A stretch of DNA of 10,142 nt from Bacteroidales bacterium (GCA_030692905.1 JAUYBT010000027.1:1-10142), one strand, 5' to 3'; shown: positions 1 to 7,176, counted from the first letter of the stretch. Notes: a model not told the origin generated them from the sequence alone. Made by a program: numbers and translations.

Positions 1-839
1 GCGGCGGTGAAATTCCGAGATGGGCAATTACTCAGTGTCCTTTAGTTTACGGTGATTTGCTTATTTTGGCTTCACAGGCACCTCAGGCAGGGGTTGTGGC
101 TTATGAAAAGCTCACTGGCAAAGTTAGATGGACAACTCCGCCTCTTGGTCCTGTCGGATATGTTAGTCCGTCAATCATAAAAGTTGGCGAAGATAGCCAT
201 GTTGTAATGATAACCGCATCATCTGGTCGTGGAGAAAGCGCCAGCGGTGGTAAAGTGGTTGGAATTGACCCGCTTACCGGGAAAATACTGTGGGAATATA
301 CGAACTGGCAATGTTCAATTCCAGTCCCCGGTGCAGTTGACGCCGGTGAAGGTAGAGTGCTGATTACAGGTGGATACCAGGCCGGTGCGGCAATGATAAA
401 AGTTGAGAGGAAAGCAGATGGCAGCTACGGTGTTACAGAACTTTATAAAAATGCCGATTTTGGAGCGCATACCCAGCCTCCGGTTCTATATAACGGCTAT
501 TTTTATGCTCAATATACAACCAACGAAAGAAAAGACGGCATGGTTTGTATGAGTATGGACGGCCAGATTAAATGGAAAACCGGGAGGTCTCCGTTATTTG
601 ATAAGGGTGGCTCGATTCTCGCCGATGGGTTGCTGCTCAGTACTGATGGTAGCAGTAAGTTGTATCTTATTGAGCCTGATCCGTCAGCATTTAAGCCGAT
701 TGCATCAGCAGATTTGCTCAAAGCAGAAACAGGCGATCAAAGATTTCCAACTCAAAACTGGGCACCGCTGGCACTTGTAAACGGCAAGCTCCTGATCCGG
801 GATCAAAGCCGGTTAATGTGTATCAAAGTTGCTCAGTGA
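1..839 (+). CDS. PQQ-like beta-propeller repeat protein, 3' part (5' end outside window)
   Basis: The reading frame is open from the first bases of the window (first full codon at 3) to a TGA at 837-839, so the gene starts upstream; the TTG at 57 is only an internal leucine codon. About 279 residues are visible. Repeated blades of the PQQ/quinoprotein type carry the motif Asp/Glu-x-x-Thr-Gly-Lys followed by a Trp: one near 'KLTGKVRW' and another at 'DPLTGKILWEY', with a degenerate blade near 'SMDGQIKWKTG'. Such eight-bladed propellers are usually periplasmic and either bind a quinone cofactor in dehydrogenases or act as scaffolds, as in BamB. No cofactor-binding or dehydrogenase residues can be assigned from this fragment, so the function is open. 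The C-terminus looks natural. The family call is firm; a specific role is not. Confidence 0.85.
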   Translation, partial: GGEIPRWAITQCPLVYGDLLILASQAPQAGVVAYEKLTGKVRWTTPPLGPVGYVSPSIIKVGEDSHVVMITASSGRGESASGGKVVGIDPLTGKILWEYTNWQCSIPVPGAVDAGEGRVLITGGYQAGAAMIKVERKADGSYGVTELYKNADFGAHTQPPVLYNGYFYAQYTTNERKDGMVCMSMDGQIKWKTGRSPLFDKGGSILADGLLLSTDGSSKLYLIEPDPSAFKPIASADLLKAETGDQRFPTQNWAPLALVNGKLLIRDQSRLMCIKVAQ

Positions 840-1057
840 TTCCTGTAATCAATTGATGAAAAAAGCAGTTTTGTTTTACTGATTCTGATCATGCACAATG
901 GAGTCAGGAAAGTAATTGACGTAACTGACAGAAACGTGATATTTGTCTATCCTGATAAAGAAATATCGATTGGACTTTTAGTGATTGGGGAAAATTAGTT
1001 TGATTTTTTTATTAGCTTTAAACATGCGATAATTATTTATTAAATAAACAATCCAAC

Positions 1058-3378
1058 ATGAAAATCAAATACAAACCAATTAGCTTCATGTTGCTTTTGA
1101 CGTTGGTGCAAGTCGTCATCATGAATTCATGCAACTTACAAAAAAGCAAAGAGGATGATACTCGTACCGCCTCATTCGACGAAGGTTGACGCTTTATCAA
1201 GGGTAACTCTTCCGGAGCAGAAGCACCTGCTTTTGATGATTCAAAATGGAGAACACTCGATCTACCCCACGACTGGAGCATCGAAGACCTTCCGGGACAG
1301 ATACCCGACAGTATTATTGGCTCATTCTCGAAAGCAGCAATCGGTAAAATGGGAACTGGCTAAACCATCGGCGGAACTGCCTGGTACAGAAAGCATTTTT
1401 CAATCAGCAAAGAAGATCAGGATAAAACTGCTTACCTGATGTTCGATGGTGTATATATGAACTCAGACGTGTGGGTCAATGGAAAGCATGTCGGGAATCA
1501 TCCTTATGGCTACACCTCATTCTATTACGATATTACCCCTTATCTTAATCCGGCGGGACAATCCAACACAGTGGCCGTTCAGGTTAAAAACGAAGGTCGC
1601 ACAGCCCGCTGGTATTCCGGATCGGGCATTTACAAACACACCTGGCTTACCCTAGTTTATTCGGTACATATCGGGGTGTGGGGAGTAAACGTAAAAACTC
1701 AGTCGGTCAGCGAAAATTCGGCGGAGATAAATGTCGTAACAACGTTGGTGAATTCAGGCAAGGAAAACAGAGCCTTAACTATTAAAGTCGAAATTATTGA
1801 TCCTTCAGGACAGGTAGTAGGAAATGCTGAAAACAACACCTCGGTTTTACCCGATGCAAAAAATAATATTGAACACCACTTATCTGTCAGAAATCCGCTG
1901 CTTTGGTCGGTTGGTAATCCAAAACTGTATGCCGCCAAAGCTACCGTACTCGATAACAATAAAGAATCAGATTGCACCAAAACTTCTTTCGGGATTCGGA
2001 CAATCAAGGTTGATGCAATAAATGGTTTTACAATTAACGGAAAGTCCGTTAAACTCATTGGTGGCTGTTTCCACCACGATAACGGCCCCCTGGGAGCTGC
2101 ATCGATCGACCGCTCCGAAGAACGAAAAATGGAAATCTTTAAGAATGCCGGATACAATGCCATACGATGCAGCCACAACCCGCCTTCGCCCTACCTGCTG
2201 CATGTATGCGACAGTCTCGGAATCCTGGTAATCGATGAAATCTTTGATAATTGGGAAAGGGAAAAAGTTTCTCCGGACGATTATTCAAAATCTTTTAAGG
2301 AATGGTGGTAGAAAGACATTGAATTGATGGTACTTCGCGACCGGAACCATCCTTCAGTGGTCATGTGGAGTATTGGAAACGAAATACGCGAAGCACTCGA
2401 CACTGCAGCCATACGAATCGCGTGATGGTTGCGACCGAATTTATGCCGCTTTATTCGCTTGATAACTGGAAGATGGTGGAAAAATATCCGTACGTGATTG
2501 GCAATTTTGCCTGGGTAGTCATGGATTACCTGGGCGAAGCTGGTGTCGGACTTTCAAGACTCGTTCCAGATGTTCCGGAGAAGCCCGGATCACGGAAAGG
2601 AGATGGTTTAGGTGCATTTTTCAGCAGGGATTCATGGCCAATATTTAATGATTACCAGGGCGACATAGATCTGATCGGGAACATGAAACCCAGATATTAT
2701 CATCAGCTTGTGGTATGGAGAAAAAGCCCTGTTGAAATGCTTGTCCACCGTCCGATTCCTACCGGCATGAAAGAAATTGTAAGTCCATGGGGCTGGCCCG
2801 ATGAATTGAAAAGCTGGAGCTGGCCGGGGCATGAAAAAGAAAAACTACAGGTGCATGTATATACGCGCAGCAAACTGGTAAAACTTGAGTTGAATGGCAA
2901 AGTCATAGGCGAGCAGACTGTTGACGGAGAGAATTCAATTACCGCCACGTTCGAAGTGCCTTACGAACAGGGAAATTTAGTTGCCCGCTGTTCCGACAAC
3001 GGCAAAGAAACAACTTCGCAAACGCTAAAAACAGTAGATAAGCCCACAGCAATTAGGTTAACTGCCGACAGAAGCGTGATCAGGACCAACCGAAATGATC
3101 TGGCATACATTACAACAGAGGTTGTTGATGCCAGTGGAGAAGTAATTCCTTATGCTGATGACGTGAAGGTGAAATTTGAAATCTCTGGACAGGGTAAACT
3201 GGCTGGAGTAGGAAATGGAAATCCAAAAGATTTAGCAAGCTTTCAGCATCCTGAAAGAAAAACTTATCAAGGAGTTTGTCTGACTATTGTACGTCCAGAA
3301 ACTACTCCCGGGATAATCAACATAAAAGCAACGTCTGAGGGATTAAAAGAGTATAATCTGGAAGTTACGGTTAAATAA
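1058..3378 (+). pseudogene. Decayed GH2 beta-galactosidase-like glycoside hydrolase (DUF4982/C5 type)
   Basis: The frame from ATG 1058 gives a signal peptide with a lipobox-like 'IMNSC', then the GH2 sugar-binding domain ('GGTAWYRKHF', 'DVWVNGKHVGNHPYGYTSFYYDIT'), the Ig-like linker, and the start of the TIM barrel ('GGCFHHDNGPLGA', 'RCSHNPPS', 'MWSIGNE'). The frame is broken by TGA 1187-1189 where a Trp codon is expected, TAA 1361-1363, TAG 2309-2311 after 'EWW', and TGA 2423-2425. From about 2405 homology continues in another frame ('VATEFMP', 'YVIGNFAWVVMDYLGEAG'), then DUF4982 and GH2 domain 5 to TAA at 3376-3378. The acid/base Glu (codon 2381-2383) and likely nucleophile Glu (codon 2437-2439) are only 53 bp apart and in different frames, so a large part of the barrel is deleted. 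The intact enzyme would have cleaved beta-galactosides at the cell surface or in the periplasm. No SD precedes the start. Confidence 0.93.
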
Positions 3379-3722
3379 CCTATAAGCCTGGAACATAGCG
3401 TTCCGACAAGCAAGGTGTAAAAAGCTCATTTTCTTATGGATTCAAATAAACAAATATCAACATTCCATTAATAAATCCACCTCACCATGACAACAAAATA
3501 AACAGTCATTGGTCCCTTTATAAAATGAATTCTTAGAAAATTATGGAACTCGGAGCTCAAACAAGATCAGTAGTTCTGGGGGATACCGCCAGTATGAATT
3601 TGATACATGACAGATTGAGCGTTAACTAATAATTTTCTGTAATATCCACAAGATATTTCATGATGCCTTTGCATTGTATGGGAAATTGAGGTAAAGCGAT
3701 CCCGGCTCAACAGAAAGAAAAT
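3379..3722. other. Non-coding stretch between two pseudogenes
   Basis: No convincing gene lies here. Just after the GH2 stop there is a short inverted repeat, GGAAC (3390-3394) and GTTCC (3400-3404), without a T tract, so it is a poor terminator. A 28-codon open stretch at 3543-3629 is described separately. The region ends at the broken 3' end of the minus-strand esterase fragment, so a rearrangement breakpoint probably lies in or next to it (around 3723-3810). Confidence 0.5.
3543..3629 (+). other. 28-codon coding-like scrap, unidentified
   Basis: ATG 3543 to TAA 3627-3629 encodes a short peptide beginning 'MELGAQTRSVVLGDTASM'. Its composition (Ala, Gly, Asp, Val, Leu; no Lys/Asn/Ile bias) is more protein-like than the AT-rich surroundings, and an in-frame TAG lies just upstream. 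I do not recognise the family. It may be a leftover of a gene deleted from this breakpoint region, or chance. No SD is present. Confidence 0.15.
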
Positions 3723-4280
3723 TCAAAACAGATATCTATATTTACATATTGTCAAAGGAAACAGCCACTTAAATGAGAAACATACTTTTTTTAAAAGATG
3801 ATATAAAAATAGATTTACTGCTTTGTTATTAGTTATTGCATCGGCAGTCGATGTATACTTCTCCCAATCCGTTGTCATAATATCTCCAGTCTGTGTTACA
3901 GAAGCCTTTGCTTCCAATCTCGTACTTGTTCGTCCACTTTGAACAAATATTGAAGCTCCTTTATCAGATGGGGAAAGTTCTATGATTACAAACTTACCGT
4001 CAACACTTTTCGATGACATTGCTGCTGAATTATTGGTATACAGATTTGTTATGGTTCTTCCCTCAACAGAAAATGCTGATTTGGAAAGCTTTGAATTTTC
4101 TATGTTTTTATCATATTCGATTGCCACAGTTGTTAACTTCTGCCCATCTGGAAATACCTCTGTTATTGCAGTAACACTTTTTATGTGTTTATTAAAATTT
4201 ACATTATTTGTACTCCCAAATACAGCCAAGGAACTCACTACTGATAAAAATAACATTAAAGTTGATATTTCTCTTCTCAT
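3723..4280 (-). pseudogene. Esterase N-terminal Ig-like domain protein, 3'-truncated (hydrolase domain lost)
   Basis: ATG 4278-4280 follows a strong SD. Residues 1-22 form a signal peptide (positively charged 'MRRE', hydrophobic core, likely cleavage after 'VFG'). Residues about 33-135 match the Ig-like N-terminal domain found ahead of alpha/beta hydrolases of the Thermotoga EstA type ('VTAITEVFPDGQKLTTVAIEYDKNIENSKLS', 'FVIIELSPSD'). Family members continue past a '..NNKxVNLIVDDF' linker into a catalytic domain with a Gly-x-Ser-x-Gly nucleophile. Here similarity stops at 'NNKAVNL' (about 3810), and the last roughly 28 residues are basic and aromatic, ending at TGA 3723-3725, with no hydrolase motif in any nearby frame. 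I therefore call a truncated, presumably inactive remnant. A free-standing secreted Ig domain is possible but less likely. Confidence 0.75.
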
Positions 4281-4288
4281 TTTTATTT

Positions 4289-4297
4289 CCTCCTTTT
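4289..4297 (-). promoter_or_regulatory. Strong Shine-Dalgarno for the esterase-Ig gene
   Basis: On the minus strand the sequence AAAAGGAGG ends 8 nt before ATG 4280. This near-perfect anti-SD match fixes the start codon. It is unusual beside the SD-less plus-strand genes here. Confidence 0.75.
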
Positions 4298-4299
4298 GT

Positions 4300-4321
4300 A
4301 TTGTAGCGGGATATATCCGCT
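4300..4321 (-). promoter_or_regulatory. Candidate -10 box and overlapping dyad upstream of the esterase-Ig gene
   Basis: Read on the minus strand, TACAAT (plus 4300-4305) matches a sigma-70 -10 box in five of six positions and would start transcription within a few nt of the SD, giving a very short leader. Immediately upstream is AGCGGATATATCCCGCT (plus 4305-4321), a 16-bp palindrome with one extra base. It sits in the -10/-35 spacer, where a repressor or MerR-like activator would bind. No good -35 box is visible. The dyad could instead be an RNA hairpin if transcription starts further upstream. Confidence 0.35.
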
Positions 4322-4436
4322 TAAAAGTGTTTGGTGATATTACCCATATAATTAATTAAGCTATATTTATAAGACATTTTGATCATACATCGTATTCCAT
4401 TTTTAAATCATAATTTTCAACCACCGGAGATAATCT

Positions 4437-4474
4437 ACCTGTTCACTTTTGTAATAAAAGTTCTTTAAACAGGT
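4437..4474. repeat. Inverted repeat / two-tier hairpin
   Basis: ACCTGTT (4437-4443) pairs with AACAGGT (4468-4474), seven perfect base pairs. Inside it, ACTTTT (4445-4450) pairs with AAAAGT (4456-4461) around a 5-nt loop GTAAT, with an unpaired segment on one side. The nested pairing in otherwise low-complexity sequence suggests a folded RNA or a protein-binding site rather than chance, but the role is unknown. Confidence 0.5.
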
Positions 4475-4496
4475 TGCAACTTTCGAAGGTTCGGAG

Positions 4497-4535
4497 TACT
4501 GAAAAAGCCCTTCAGTAATTATATATGACGGGCTT
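4497..4535 (-). terminator. Likely minus-strand terminator with a competing hairpin
   Basis: On the minus strand, AAGCCCGTCA (plus 4526-4535) pairs with TGAAGGGCTT (plus 4505-4514), ten positions with one mismatch, and the second arm runs into T residues (GGGCTTTTTC), as in a Rho-independent terminator. It would stop transcripts coming from the protease/small-protein unit. A second perfect 7-bp stem, TACTGAA (4497-4503) with TTCAGTA (4511-4517), uses part of the same arm, so the two folds exclude each other. Confidence 0.45.
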
Positions 4536-4546
4536 AGTATTTAATG

Positions 4547-4566
4547 GGATACAAATTGGATACAAA
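4547..4566. repeat. 9-bp direct repeats with 11-bp period
   Basis: GGATACAAA occurs at 4547-4555 and again at 4558-4566, about one helical turn apart, directly beside the hairpin cluster. This spacing suits a protein binding the same face of the DNA, such as a recombinase arm or a regulator. No integrase gene is in the window. Confidence 0.45.
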
Positions 4567-4808
4567 AAACAATAGTTTTCCATTTGTATTATCGAATACT
4601 CGACTATATTTCTATGTTAGTCCAGAGCCTAACCTATTCTTGTCCTAAAAAGTTTTTTTGGCTGTCTCGAGATGAAGATATTCAGTAAGGTTATAAAAGG
4701 TATCTTTCAGAAATAAATTTCAGCTTATTTGAATAATGTCAATAGCTTCCAGAAACTTACATAAGGCCATTATGTACAACCAATCCCGTACCTGATCTAT
4801 ATATTAAC

Positions 4809-5033
4809 TCATTGAGCTTTAATTGATCCTATTATCTGTATTTCAACAGGATAGCCATCTAAAACTAACGGGATTCGCCGAACTAAACCCTGTTTGTCCT
4901 GATTTAAACCAACAATGATTGCCGGAGTCTTGTCTTCTCTGAGGCCAATCCCAACAGATATCACGCCTTCTATTTTTAAAATTCTGGCTTCATGTTTCTC
5001 TTTAACTTCTTGTATAGTAAGCGACATAGTCAC
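4809..5033 (-). CDS. Small protein resembling the N-terminal domain of the adjacent serine protease
   Basis: 74 residues from GTG 5033, or 72 from ATG 5027; the ATG is plausible but the only SD-like bases (AGGTG) lie very close to it. There is no signal peptide. The sequence has an N-terminal helix ('EVKEKHEARILKI'), then 'GVISVGIGLREDKTPAIIVGL', a short linker, and 'LDGYPVEIQIIGSIKA'. These elements match, in the same order, the first 80 or so residues of the protease encoded just upstream ('RILENPNVVSTGVGYKIEGG', then 'FDGIPTDIIQTGVIRA'). The gap between the genes is 74 bp, both are on the minus strand, and no terminator separates them, so co-transcription is likely. I infer a free-standing paralogue of the protease pro-domain that could inhibit, chaperone or be a substrate of the protease. 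The family has no function known to me. Confidence 0.75.
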   Translation of the reverse strand: MTMSLTIQEVKEKHEARILKIEGVISVGIGLREDKTPAIIVGLNQDKQGLVRRIPLVLDGYPVEIQIIGSIKAQ

Positions 5034-5107
5034 CTGAATCTGATTCTGATTAACTATTATAAAACAGACATTATAAAAATGAATACGTTCAAAATTTTTA
5101 TTTATTT

Positions 5108-6103
5108 TCAGACACTAACTCCTAATGCTGTGAACACATTTTCAATCCGGTTAATTATGGTTGTTGAATCACTGCCTGCAAATAATAACCCTGTCAACAG
5201 ATTATTGCCAGTCAATACTGCGGAACCGCTGTCACCACCCTGGCTCATGGCTCCTGCCATTAATTGATCTCTGAACAATGCCGTTTTCATATCACCATAA
5301 CTGACAGTAGCGGTAACATCTACCTGGGTAATTTCACCAGTCGTCAAACCTGTAGTCCGTCCGCTTTTCTTAATAGCCATACCTAATTCGCCGCTAACTG
5401 TGCCTTGTATCGTTCCGATGTCCAGTATATCACTTATTACATCATTATCATTTACAGGTTTTGCAATAGCTGCATCTACTAGGTTCTCCAATGCTTCAAT
5501 ACTGATGGTTCTGAACCTTGCATTACTATTTACCAGTTTAGCAAGTCCATTTAAAAAACCGGCTATACCGGCAGCTGTGAAACAGTTGCTTGGTATATCA
5601 ATAAAATTGATTGGAATAAATTGGTACAAATTGGCTATATGGTCAGCAGGATTCGTACCTCCATCATAAGGTCCGGGCTGCAATATAGGATCTCCGATTT
5701 GAGCATTATTGCTGTTCGCCAATACATGGTTATTGGAAAGGATAAATACTTCATTATTCTTTTTTACCAGGCAACCGAGCGTTCCGGCAGTGATTGCTAT
5801 ATGGCCAATGCTTACACCACCCGGAGCAGGACGGATCCTTCCGGTATTCGCTAATGCACGTATAACACCTGTTTGAATTATATCAGTAGGAATTCCGTCA
5901 AAACTGGATGCAATGATCTCCTTTGATGATAATTTTGAGCTTGGTAATTTTTCTATTACTGAACACATAATAGACAACGTGGAAGTTCTCTTCCCGCCTT
6001 CAATTTTATATCCGACTCCTGTAGAAACTACATTTGGATTTTCCAATATGCGCTTGCTTGTATTTTTAAGGATTTCTCTTACTTTGGAAACTTCATGGTT
6101 CAT
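5108..6103 (-). CDS. Trypsin-fold (chymotrypsin-like) serine protease with N-terminal pro-domain-like region
   Basis: 331 residues, starting at an ATG with an excellent SD. Residues 1-85 form a domain with 'VVSTGVGYKIEGG' and 'FDGIPTDIIQTGVIRA'. A linker 'RIRPAPGGVSIGH' leads into a trypsin-type domain beginning 'TAGTLGCLV'. The triad is visible: His126 in 'LSNNHVLA', Asp210 in 'NLVDAAIA', Ser292 in 'SQGGDSGSAV'. The family comprises bacterial trypsin-like peptidases distantly related to plant NAL1-type proteins; substrates are mostly unknown. No signal peptide or membrane segment is seen, so a cytoplasmic location is likely unless export is unconventional. All key residues and the C-terminus appear intact. 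It is followed by a small gene encoding a copy of its N-terminal domain, and an IS has landed 27 bp before its start. The catalytic assignment is strong; the biological role is not known. Confidence 0.88.
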   Translation of the reverse strand: MNHEVSKVREILKNTSKRILENPNVVSTGVGYKIEGGKRTSTLSIMCSVIEKLPSSKLSSKEIIASSFDGIPTDIIQTGVIRALANTGRIRPAPGGVSIGHIAITAGTLGCLVKKNNEVFILSNNHVLANSNNAQIGDPILQPGPYDGGTNPADHIANLYQFIPINFIDIPSNCFTAAGIAGFLNGLAKLVNSNARFRTISIEALENLVDAAIAKPVNDNDVISDILDIGTIQGTVSGELGMAIKKSGRTTGLTTGEITQVDVTATVSYGDMKTALFRDQLMAGAMSQGGDSGSAVLTGNNLLTGLLFAGSDSTTIINRIENVFTALGVSV

Positions 6104-6108
6104 AACTG

Positions 6109-6117
6109 CCTCCTTTT
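6109..6117 (-). promoter_or_regulatory. Strong Shine-Dalgarno for the serine protease
   Basis: AAAAGGAGG on the minus strand, 5 nt from ATG 6103. It fixes the start and remains intact next to the IS insertion, so translation signals survive even though the original upstream region has been moved away. Confidence 0.8.
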
Positions 6118-6122
6118 ATAAT

Positions 6123-6130
6123 ATATTAGT
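6123..6130. repeat. Target-site duplication, left copy (ATATTAGT)
   Basis: ATATTAGT directly abuts the left terminal inverted repeat of the insertion sequence and is repeated exactly on its other side at 7169-7176. Eight bp lies within the range reported for IS982-family insertions. Confidence 0.85.
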
Positions 6131-6146
6131 AACGTGTTGTGCGGTT
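6131..6146. repeat. Left terminal inverted repeat of the IS
   Basis: AACGTGTTGTGCGGTT; pairs with 7153-7168 with one mismatch at the sixth base. It includes the last base(s) of the transposase stop codon. Confidence 0.88.
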
Positions 6147-7122
6147 AAGATGCCAACGCATATTTTAAATGATTTATTGGTTTATTGTTCTTTGAATTAA
6201 TGTATTGCAAGAGAGTAACAGCAGTAATCTTAGATAAGATACGAACAGATAGCCCCATTATTGTTTTTGCATAATTGCGTCTGAGCATGAACTGGTCGCA
6301 TAATTGGGCAAATAATGTTTCAATCCGTTTTCTCATTCTCTTAAAGATTGCCGGATATGGTTGTTTTTCCTGATTTGCTCTTCTAGGTGTTTGTAAATTA
6401 ACCTGGCATGATGTAAACAAATCTAGTTGGTAAGTACTTGATAAATAACCCTTATCAGCAATCAGGGTACATGAGGACAATCCAGATCTTTTTACTTCTG
6501 ACAGATAATGGACATCATGGATACTGGCCTTAGTTAAATCCATGCTATGAAAGATTCCTCTTACAGATGTTACCAAGTGAAGCTTGTATCCGTAATAATA
6601 GGATTTACTTACTGCAGAATAACCCTTGTCCGGAGCTGTTTCAAAGCACTCTTTACATATTTTACTTCGTTTTTCTCTTGCAATCTGACAAACAGGAACA
6701 GGGATAGAATCTACAAGATAAACATCTTCGCATTCATTAAGCCTGTCAGCTATATAGCGATTAAGCTGTTCAATAAATGGATAGAGATGTTTACGTCGGC
6801 GGTTGAAATTACTGCGGTCAATTAGTCTGGGAAAATCATCTTTATGATCACTCCTGAGCTTACCCCAAAAGTAATTTTCACTGTCAATACCTATTGATTC
6901 ACCAGTAACTGACAATGCAATTATCTCACAATCTGATAGTTTTGGCTTGTTTGGATAGAAGTGGAAATTGTCATCCTGATTTATACGATCTTTAAAAACC
7001 GATTTGGTAATGTTAAAGAACTTGTCGAAATTTGTTTTTAAGTTATGCATATCGGAAGTAAATTTGTGGTGAATATTACTTCTAATATACTGTATATCAG
7101 TATTATGCATAACTTTTTTCAT
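6145..7122 (-). CDS. IS982-family transposase (DDE)
   Basis: 325 residues from ATG 7120-7122; in-frame Met codons at residues 5 and 25 ('MHNLKTNF') are alternative starts, and the last fits the usual family length (about 290-300) better. There is no SD. An N-terminal helical region is followed by 'KLSDCEIIALSVTGESIGIDSENYFW', typical of IS982 proteins. The DDE catalytic residues are recognisable: Asp138 in 'YLVDSIPVP', Asp223 in 'LIADKGYLS', Glu268 in 'RKRIETLFAQL'. No internal stop or frameshift is seen, so the enzyme should be functional and should cut and paste the element. It reads toward the protease gene; with its stop only 41 bp from that start and no hairpin between, read-through transcription is plausible. 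Confidence 0.93.
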   Translation of the reverse strand: MKKVMHNTDIQYIRSNIHHKFTSDMHNLKTNFDKFFNITKSVFKDRINQDDNFHFYPNKPKLSDCEIIALSVTGESIGIDSENYFWGKLRSDHKDDFPRLIDRSNFNRRRKHLYPFIEQLNRYIADRLNECEDVYLVDSIPVPVCQIAREKRSKICKECFETAPDKGYSAVSKSYYYGYKLHLVTSVRGIFHSMDLTKASIHDVHYLSEVKRSGLSSCTLIADKGYLSSTYQLDLFTSCQVNLQTPRRANQEKQPYPAIFKRMRKRIETLFAQLCDQFMLRRNYAKTIMGLSVRILSKITAVTLLQYINSKNNKPINHLKYALAS

Positions 7123-7152
7123 ATTAGTTATTAACTTTTTTAATTAATTTTC

Positions 7153-7168
7153 AACCGCACAAGACGTT
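7153..7168. repeat. Right terminal inverted repeat of the IS
   Basis: AACCGCACAAGACGTT, the inverse of the left end apart from one base, 30 bp upstream of the transposase's first ATG. Confidence 0.88.
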
Positions 7169-7176
7169 ATATTAGT
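7169..7176. repeat. Target-site duplication, right copy (ATATTAGT)
   Basis: Exact copy of 6123-6130, immediately outside the right terminal repeat. Removing the IS and one copy restores the sequence that once lay upstream of the protease gene. Confidence 0.85.

Larger units (their letters stand above)
4281..4808. other. Structured intergenic region, no gene recognised
   Basis: AT-rich sequence between the two minus-strand units. It contains, from right to left on the minus strand, about 270 nt downstream of the small protein gene, a pair of 9-bp direct repeats, a terminator-like hairpin, a second hairpin, and the esterase-Ig promoter and SD. An open stretch at 4545-4688 (+, 47 codons, ending 'WLSRDEDIQ') has no recognised similarity and no good start. 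A weak inverted repeat GTTAG/CTAAC lies at 4616-4633. Confidence 0.5.
6131..7168 (-). mobile_element. Complete IS982-family insertion sequence, 1038 bp
   Basis: The ends are AACGTGTTGTGCGGTT (6131-6146) and, inverted, AACGTCTTGTGCGGTT (rightmost 16 bp, 7153-7168), matching at 15 of 16 positions. They are flanked by an identical 8-bp duplication. One transposase gene fills the element and its stop codon lies inside the left repeat. Length, single ORF and end structure fit the IS982 family. Perfect target duplications and an intact ORF point to a recent and possibly still active insertion. Confidence 0.92.

Noticed and set aside
849..998. Short plus-strand open stretch between the PQQ gene and the GH2 gene
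   Set aside because: Only 35 codons from its ATG, no SD and no recognised similarity.
1699..2178. Minus-strand 159-codon frame inside the GH2 gene
   Set aside because: Antisense shadow of a clearly homologous GH2 coding frame; no independent signals.
1187..2311. Stop codon recoding (for example TGA read as Trp) as an explanation for the interrupted GH2 frame
   Set aside because: All three stop codons occur in the frame and there is also a frame-changing deletion; TGA also ends other genes here (837-839, 4809-4811, 3723-3725).
4475..4500. tRNA T-arm-like text (GGTTCGGAG) suggesting a tRNA end or att site
   Set aside because: No acceptor, anticodon or D arm can be folded around it.
6120..6148. 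Hybrid promoter formed by the IS end (TTAACC) and flanking TATATT with a 17-bp spacer, driving the protease
   Set aside because: Transcription would begin inside the SD sequence at about 6113, leaving no usable ribosome binding site.
7121..7128. Third copy of ATATTAGT inside the IS, at the transposase start
   Set aside because: It lies inside the terminal repeats, so it cannot be a target duplication; most likely chance in AT-rich sequence.
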